From Pseudotabrizicola alkalilacus (GTDB taxonomy: Bacteria; Pseudomonadota; Alphaproteobacteria; Rhodobacterales; Rhodobacteraceae), in NCBI RefSeq assembly GCF_003443995.1, contig NZ_QWEY01000004.1, positions 186,001-250,000 on the forward strand: a stretch of 64,000 nucleotides of DNA, read 5' to 3'. Positions 59,593 to 64,000 of this stretch are shown here, piece after piece (positions within the stretch are counted from its first letter, which is position 1; each line of letters begins with the position of its first letter). Under the pieces are notes generated by a model. The model ran no database searches. It saw nothing but the letters and a program-made list of their open reading frames with translations, and was not told the DNA's origin. A program made the translations under genes and the position numbers.

Positions 59593-59608
59593 TGTACAGG
59601 TTTTGTAC
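59593..59608. repeat. TGTACA-N5-TGTAC motif, right end of island
   Basis: TGTACA at 59593 and TGTAC at 59604, starts 11 bp apart, about 130 bp inside the right att core; matches the motif at 38527-38542 including the following GAAA-like bases. Confidence 0.4.
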
Positions 59609-59711
59609 AGAAATCCCGCTTTCGGTGCCCAATTTCGCGGGCAATCAAACGGGCGTTTTTGCAGCGCCCTTCGCAAGCATCTGAGAAAAAGCCATATTTT
59701 ACCGGGTTTTC

Positions 59712-59788
59712 TGGTGACCCCGGCAGGATTCGAACCTGCAACCTGCCCCTTAGGAGGGGGCTGCTCTATCCAGTTGAGCCACGGGACC
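59712..59788 (-). tRNA. tRNA-Arg (anticodon CCT)
   Basis: 77 nt including an encoded CCA (TGG at 59712-59714). Cloverleaf: acceptor GGTCCCG / CGGGGTC with two wobble pairs, anticodon loop CTCCTAA, T-arm GCAGG-TTCGAAT-CCTGC. It is the island's integration site; its 3' half was probably supplied by the element. Confidence 0.95.
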
Positions 59789-59969
59789 ACGCGTGTTCTT
59801 CATGCGGAAAAACGATGGTGGATTCAAGCATGGACTTGGTGCGGAGCAGGTTTGAGCGGGGGAAAGAAAAGGGGGAGTGAGTTTTGGCCCACCACTCCCC
59901 CTCCGGGTCCGTCGCGCCTGGGTTGAGAGCTTGCAGGACGCGCAGGATATCATTGGCCATCAAACTGGC

Positions 59970-59983
59970 TGTTAGCGGTAACT
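59970..59983. promoter_or_regulatory. LacI-family operator candidate O1
   Basis: TGTTAGCGGTAACT, close to the GntR-type palindrome TGTTAxCGxTAACA, 80 nt upstream of the LacI-family gene. Confidence 0.55.
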
Positions 59984-60015
59984 TATCAATCGAATCGGGC
60001 TTGGACAAGCGCTGT

Positions 60016-60029
60016 GTTTGGCGCTAACA
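60016..60029. promoter_or_regulatory. LacI-family operator candidate O2
   Basis: GTTTGGCGCTAACA, half-perfect version of TGTTAGCGCTAACA, 34 nt before the start; with O1 it suggests autoregulation through a loop. Confidence 0.5.
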
Positions 60030-60062
60030 AGAAAAGGCAGTCGCTGCAGAAGGCCGTATCCA

Positions 60063-61097
60063 TTGGCAAAGCCCGTTGTCCCTGATCCCCGCCGCACCCT
60101 GACCCTGCGCGATGTCTCTGAAGCGTCGGGTGTAAGTGAAATGACCGTCAGCCGCGTATTGCGCAACCGGGGCGATGTGTCCGATGGCACGCGCGAGCGG
60201 GTGCTGGAGGCGGCACGACGGCTGGGCTATGTCCCCAACAAGATCGCCGGAGCATTGGCCAGCCAGAGGGTCAATCTGGTGGGGGTGATCATACCCTCCC
60301 TGTCCAATATGGTTTTCCCCGAGGTGATGACCGGTATTTCCGATGTGCTGGAGGATACCGGGCTGCAACCCGTGGTAGGTGTGACGAACTACCTGCCGGA
60401 GCGGGAAGAATCCGTGATCTACGAAATGCTCAGCTGGCGGCCGTCCGGGCTTATTCTGGCCGGGCTGGAGCATAGCGAGGCCAGTCAGGCTATGCTGGCG
60501 CAGGCCGGGGTGCCGGTGGTCGAGATCATGGATATTGACGGCACGCCGGTGGATTCCGCCGTGGGGATCTCGCATCGCCGCGCCGGACGGCAGATGGCCG
60601 AGGCGATTGTGGCGGCGGGATACCGGCGGATCGCATTTCTGGGCACGCAGATGCCAAACGATCATCGCGCCAAAAAGCGGCTTGCCGGGTTCGAAGAAGC
60701 CCTGGCGCGTGAGGGGCTGCAGCTGGCAGACCGGGAGTTTTACTCGGGCGGATCGGCCCTGCTCAAGGGGCGCGAAATGACCGAAGCCGTGCTGAAACGC
60801 AGCCCGGATGTGGATTTTCTGTATTACTCCAATGATATGATTGGCGCGGGTGGGCTGTTGTATTGCCTTGACCAGGGCATTGATGTGCCAGGACGCGTAG
60901 GGTTGGCCGGGTTCAACGGCGTGGAGCTGCTGGACGGTCTGCCGCGACGTCTGGCGACGATGGATGCCTGCCGGCTGGACATCGGGCGGCTGGCCGCAGA
61001 GATCATCGCGGGCAAGCGGCCCGACGGCATTGTCGGCGGCGAGATCATCGAGCTGACGCCGACCCTGCAACCGGGCGATACGATCCGCAAGGTCTAA
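60063..61097 (+). CDS. LacI-family regulator, gluconate-repressor (GntR)-like
   Basis: 344 aa. N-terminal HTH and hinge helix: LTLRDVSEASGVSEMTVSRV, LRNRGDVSDGTRERVLEAAR, LGYVPNKIAGALASQRVNLV. The sugar-binding core (VIIPSLSNMVFPEVMTGISD, FLGTQMPNDHRAKKRLAGFE, DVDFLYYSNDMIGAGGLLYC) resembles GntR of the gluconate regulon. TTG start at 60063 follows AGAAGG; a longer frame begins at another TTG at 60018. Two operator-like palindromes precede it. The stop overlaps the convergent hydratase stop by 4 nt. Confidence 0.88.
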   Translation: MAKPVVPDPRRTLTLRDVSEASGVSEMTVSRVLRNRGDVSDGTRERVLEAARRLGYVPNKIAGALASQRVNLVGVIIPSLSNMVFPEVMTGISDVLEDTGLQPVVGVTNYLPEREESVIYEMLSWRPSGLILAGLEHSEASQAMLAQAGVPVVEIMDIDGTPVDSAVGISHRRAGRQMAEAIVAAGYRRIAFLGTQMPNDHRAKKRLAGFEEALAREGLQLADREFYSGGSALLKGREMTEAVLKRSPDVDFLYYSNDMIGAGGLLYCLDQGIDVPGRVGLAGFNGVELLDGLPRRLATMDACRLDIGRLAAEIIAGKRPDGIVGGEIIELTPTLQPGDTIRKV

Positions 61098-61714
61098 GCG
61101 GGCGGCACCAGCCGCTTGATCGCCGCAACATGGTCGGCACTGGCGGCCATCGAGTCTGCGGCAAGGCTCTGCGCCTCATGCAGCAGGGTTTCGGGCGGCG
61201 TGATTCGATCAATCAACCCCCAACTCAATGCCTCGGCGGCATCAATACGGGCACCGCCCATCAGGATCATCTTTGTGCGCGCCGGTCCGATCAGGGCCGT
61301 CATGCGGCGCGGGTCTGTGGGTTGCGGCAGAAAACCCAGCTTCATCACCGGGTAAAAGAACTTGGCTGCAGGCACTGCCAGTCGCACATCGCAGGCCAGC
61401 ACCATGCCCATTGCGCCCCCGGCCAGCGTACCGTTAAGCGCGGCAATGGTCAGGCAGGGCAGACCGGCCACGCGGGCAGACAGCCGTTCCCAAACCGGGT
61501 CTATCGCAAGACCCGCGCGGGCGTCATCCAGATCGGCCCCGGCAGAAAACACATGTCCGGCCCCGGTGAGTATCACTGCGCGCACGCCTTTGAGTTCGGC
61601 ATGGGCGAGGGCGGCGTCCATCTCTTCCAGCATCAGCCGGGTGAGGGAATTCGCCTTGTCCGGCCGATTGAGGGTCAGCGTGAGCAGGCGGCCTTCGAGT
61701 TCGACATTGATCAT
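61094..61714 (-). CDS. Enoyl-CoA hydratase/isomerase family protein
   Basis: 206 aa, shorter than the usual 260. Crotonase features: LNRPDKANSLTRLMLEEMDA, AVILTGAGHVFSAGADLDD (oxyanion hole), LNGTLAGGAMGMVLACDVRL, FFYPVMKLGFLPQPTDPRRM. The C-terminal helical region is short. Start overlaps the SDR stop by 4 nt. Acts on an acyl-CoA of unknown chain; coupled with the SDR. Confidence 0.9.
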   Translation of the reverse strand: MINVELEGRLLTLTLNRPDKANSLTRLMLEEMDAALAHAELKGVRAVILTGAGHVFSAGADLDDARAGLAIDPVWERLSARVAGLPCLTIAALNGTLAGGAMGMVLACDVRLAVPAAKFFYPVMKLGFLPQPTDPRRMTALIGPARTKMILMGGARIDAAEALSWGLIDRITPPETLLHEAQSLAADSMAASADHVAAIKRLVPPA

Positions 61715-62457
61715 TCAATCACTCCTATCGCGCGGCGGATGCTTTCGTCGCGCAGCTTCACTTCTTCGCCCAGCCAGGGGTCACCGCCCGGACCGCACAT
61801 CCAGAGCAGGCATTTGGCAGGCCAGTCGGCGGGGACGTGAACGGCGGGATCGAGGGCCGAAACGGGGTTGATCCCGCTGGCCTTTATCCTGATCTGCATT
61901 TCTGTGGCGACCGTTCCCGGCGACAGGCCCATGATGCGCAAACCGTTCTCCCCCTCCTCCAGATGGGCGGCGCGGGTCAGCATTGCTGCACCGGCCTTGG
62001 CGGCACAATAGGCGCTCCACCCTTCATAAGGGTTACTGGCCGCGCCCGAACTGATGGTGATGATGGTGCCGCCGCCTGCGGCCTTCATCACCGGGATTGC
62101 AGCGCGCATGCCGTGGAACACGCCCTTGAGATTGACATCGACCGACCGGCCCCAGGCATCGGCGTCGGCATCGGCCAGCCGCGCGATCGGGTCAATCATG
62201 CCTGCATTGTTGATCAGCGTATCCAGCCGCCCCCAACGGGCCAGAACGGTCTGCACGGCGGCCTGCATCGCGCCTTGGTCTGCCACATCACAGGGCAGTG
62301 CCATGGCCGCGGCACCGATCTGTCCGGACAGGGCCGAAATCTCGCGCTCTGATCGGGCCAGAAGCGCCACGCGCCAGCCTGCCGCCGCAAATTCTCGCGC
62401 GGCTGCTGCGCCGATTCCCCGGCTGGCACCGGTGATGATGACGGTCTTTGCACTCAT
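61711..62457 (-). CDS. SDR-family oxidoreductase
   Basis: 248 aa. TGASRGIGAAAAREF cofactor loop, LPCDVADQ, NNAGMIDP, ISSGAASNPYEGWSAYCAAKAG read as Ser and YxxxK, then LSPGTVATEMQIRIKASGIN. NAD(P)-dependent dehydrogenase, co-translated with the enoyl-CoA hydratase. AGGAGA lies 6 nt before the ATG. Confidence 0.92.
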   Translation of the reverse strand: MSAKTVIITGASRGIGAAAAREFAAAGWRVALLARSEREISALSGQIGAAAMALPCDVADQGAMQAAVQTVLARWGRLDTLINNAGMIDPIARLADADADAWGRSVDVNLKGVFHGMRAAIPVMKAAGGGTIITISSGAASNPYEGWSAYCAAKAGAAMLTRAAHLEEGENGLRIMGLSPGTVATEMQIRIKASGINPVSALDPAVHVPADWPAKCLLWMCGPGGDPWLGEEVKLRDESIRRAIGVIE

Positions 62458-62582
62458 GGCCGGTCTCCTTTTGTCTATCAGCGCCAGTTAGCAGCACCGA
62501 CCGCCGTTCGGAAAGCCTTGACCTCCCCGCGCGGCGGCGGGAGGATGCCAGCCAAACAGCGGATTTTTCTGAAAGGTGCATC

Positions 62583-64000
62583 ATGCAACAGTCAATTTGG
62601 ACAGCGTCTGCGGCGATTCTTGCGGGCCTTTGCTCTGCACCCGTGATGGCACAAGTCACTCCGGAAGAGGTTTGGCAGGGTTGGCAGAAAATGGGGGCCA
62701 GCTATGGTCAGGCCATCACCGCTGATCAGATGGTGCGCAATGGCGATACGCTGGTCGTGTCCGGCATGAAGATCGGTATGGATCAGGACGGTGCCCGGAT
62801 TGACGGCGGCATTGACGAACTGCGGTTCCGCGATCTGGGCAATGGCACGGTGGAGGTGACGATGACCGACACCTACAGCATCGACATGACCATGCCCGGC
62901 GATGATGGCAAAACGCAGCAGATCGCGCTGGAGCTGAAGCAACCGGGCGTGATCCTGATTGCAGGCGGTAGTCCGACACGCACCGAGTACACCTATAGCG
63001 CGCCCTCGATCACGGTAGACATGCAGATCAGCGAAGATGATAAGGCGCTGGCCGATGTCGATACCACATTGACGGGTCTGGCGGGCATCTACACGCTGGA
63101 TACACAGTCTGCGGCAAGCGTTCTGCAAAGTGCCCTGACGATCGACAGCGTCGAGTTTGCCATGACAGCCGGAACGCCGACCGATGGTGCAACGGTAACC
63201 GGCACTCTGGCCACGCTGAAAGTGGCGTCGGACGGGAATTTCCTGGGCATCGACGCGATGGAGAACATGGCGCAGGCGCTGCGCGACGGTTTCACCGCCG
63301 ATGTCGATTTCAGCTATGGTCAGGGCGATTTTACCATTGATGCCATGGATCAGGGCAAACCCACCAAGATTGTCGCCTCGAACCAGAGCGGCCATTTCCG
63401 CGCCAGCATGGCGGAAGAGGCGCTGCGTTATGGCGCCGGTGGCACCGGCGTGTCGCTGGTGGTGACGGGTGCGGATATTCCCTTCCCCGAGGTGAAGCTG
63501 AGCTATGGTGAGGCGGCGTTTGATTTTCTGATGCCACTGGTGGCGACAGAGGAACCAACCGATTTCACCTTTCTGACCCGGATCGTTGATCTGGCGGTGT
63601 CGGACGAGATCTGGGCCATGTTTGACCCGACTGTCGCACTGCCGCGCGATCCGGCAACGGTTATCATCGACACCAAGGGCAAGGTCCGCCTGACCTCGGA
63701 TCTGATGGACGAACAGGCGATGGCCGCGCTGGGTGAGGCGGCACCGGGAGAGATCCATGCGCTCGATCTGACCGATCTGACCATAAAATTCGCAGGGGCT
63801 GAACTGACCGGCACCGGGGCGATGACATTTGACAACAGCGACACCACCACATTTGACGGTGTGCCTGCCCCGACCGGCAAGATTGACCTGGTGATCCGGG
63901 GCGGCAACGGGCTGTTGGACAAGCTGGTTGCCATGGGCGTGATCCCGCAGGATCAGGCGATGGGCGCGCGGATGATGATTGCAATGTTTGCCAAGCCGGG
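62583..64000 (+). CDS. DUF2125-domain exported protein, 3' end outside window
   Basis: Open from the ATG at 62583 to the window edge (472 codons). Signal peptide (TASAAILAGLCSAPVMAQ), then VTPEEVWQGWQKMGASYGQA and long beta-rich segments (DELRFRDLGNGTVEVTMTDT, VDFSYGQGDFTIDAMDQG). This is the DUF2125 family, which I know only from Rhodobacterales, where it is about 500 aa; so roughly 30 residues are missing. Periplasmic; function unknown. GAAAGG lies 8 nt before the start. Confidence 0.88.
   Translation, partial: MQQSIWTASAAILAGLCSAPVMAQVTPEEVWQGWQKMGASYGQAITADQMVRNGDTLVVSGMKIGMDQDGARIDGGIDELRFRDLGNGTVEVTMTDTYSIDMTMPGDDGKTQQIALELKQPGVILIAGGSPTRTEYTYSAPSITVDMQISEDDKALADVDTTLTGLAGIYTLDTQSAASVLQSALTIDSVEFAMTAGTPTDGATVTGTLATLKVASDGNFLGIDAMENMAQALRDGFTADVDFSYGQGDFTIDAMDQGKPTKIVASNQSGHFRASMAEEALRYGAGGTGVSLVVTGADIPFPEVKLSYGEAAFDFLMPLVATEEPTDFTFLTRIVDLAVSDEIWAMFDPTVALPRDPATVIIDTKGKVRLTSDLMDEQAMAALGEAAPGEIHALDLTDLTIKFAGAELTGTGAMTFDNSDTTTFDGVPAPTGKIDLVIRGGNGLLDKLVAMGVIPQDQAMGARMMIAMFAKP

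Larger units (their letters stand above)
38417..59756. mobile_element. Genomic island integrated in tRNA-Arg(CCT), about 21.3 kb
   Basis: Bounded by a 45-bp direct repeat of the tRNA-Arg 3' half: a displaced copy beside the integrase at the left end and the intact gene at the right end. The island carries an integrase, HTH/excisionase-like genes, a Xre regulator, HigBA, mobilisation- and replication-type genes at the right end, three kinds of transposase and a block of envelope cargo genes. It lacks any conjugation gene I can recognise, so it is a mobilisable element or a remnant rather than a self-transmissible one. Confidence 0.8.

Overview
The window looks like a chromosomal segment of a marine-type Rhodobacteraceae (Rhodobacterales, Alphaproteobacteria). 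Reasons: high GC; an intact DUF2125 protein (a family I know only from this order) at the right edge; a TRAP transporter and a ribose-type ABC transporter coupled to oxidative pentose catabolism; and an EcfG/NepR/PhyR-flavoured general stress response. All assignments come from reading translations and DNA by eye; no database search was run.

Region 1 (1-12.4 kb) reads as a general-stress cluster: otsA (cut by the window edge) and otsB for trehalose, a NepR-like anti-sigma protein, an ECF sigma region-4 remnant, a 3-methyladenine DNA glycosylase, a run of small envelope proteins (coiled-coil/TM protein, holin-X-like, DUF3618), clade-2 catalase KatE, a DUF892 ferritin-like protein, PRC-barrel and DUF421 proteins, a second NepR-like protein and a response regulator whose C-terminal domain resembles sigma region 2. 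Seven sites of the form GGAAC-N16-(C/G/T)GTT, or one base away from it, stand before these genes, the signature of an EcfG-type sigma factor.

Region 2 (12.6-29 kb) is sugar and sugar-acid catabolism: an EamA permease, a TRAP transporter with an XylX-type dehydratase, a GntR/FCD regulator, a DenD-like dehydrogenase and an XylD-type D-xylonate dehydratase; then a LuxR-type two-component system divergent from a sugar ABC transporter and an SMP-30 lactonase. Together they suggest uptake and Weimberg-type oxidation of D-xylose or a related pentose. The first dehydrogenase and the final semialdehyde dehydrogenase are not in the window.

Region 3 (29-36 kb) is a lower beta-ketoadipate-like or acyl-CoA cluster: cyclase-family hydrolase, 3-hydroxyacyl-CoA dehydrogenase, AtoE-type short-chain fatty acid transporter, YciI protein, muconolactone isomerase, SDR, enol-lactonase-like hydrolase and a LysR regulator. 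Next to it (36-38.4 kb) a HAD phosphatase is intact, but the genes upstream of it in the same orientation (histidine phosphatase, ABC ATPase, FbpB-type permease) carry several one-base homopolymer contractions and larger deletions.

Region 4 (38.4-59.8 kb) is a genomic island of about 21.3 kb integrated in tRNA-Arg(CCT). The displaced 3' tRNA half lies beside the integrase at 38417-38461 and the intact tRNA is at 59712-59788. It carries integrase, HTH/excisionase-like genes, a Xre repressor, a HigBA toxin-antitoxin pair, envelope and hydrolase cargo (DUF900 hydrolase, YbaY/META protein, beta-propeller protein, HdeD, integral-membrane hydrolase, Tat-exported SDR, two outer-membrane barrels), IS256, IS481 and IS5 elements, a HipA remnant, a MobC-like protein and an HTH replication-type protein beside degenerate 42-bp repeats.

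Region 5 (59.8-64 kb) returns to core genome: a GntR-like LacI-family regulator with two operator-like palindromes, enoyl-CoA hydratase, SDR and the DUF2125 protein running off the right edge.
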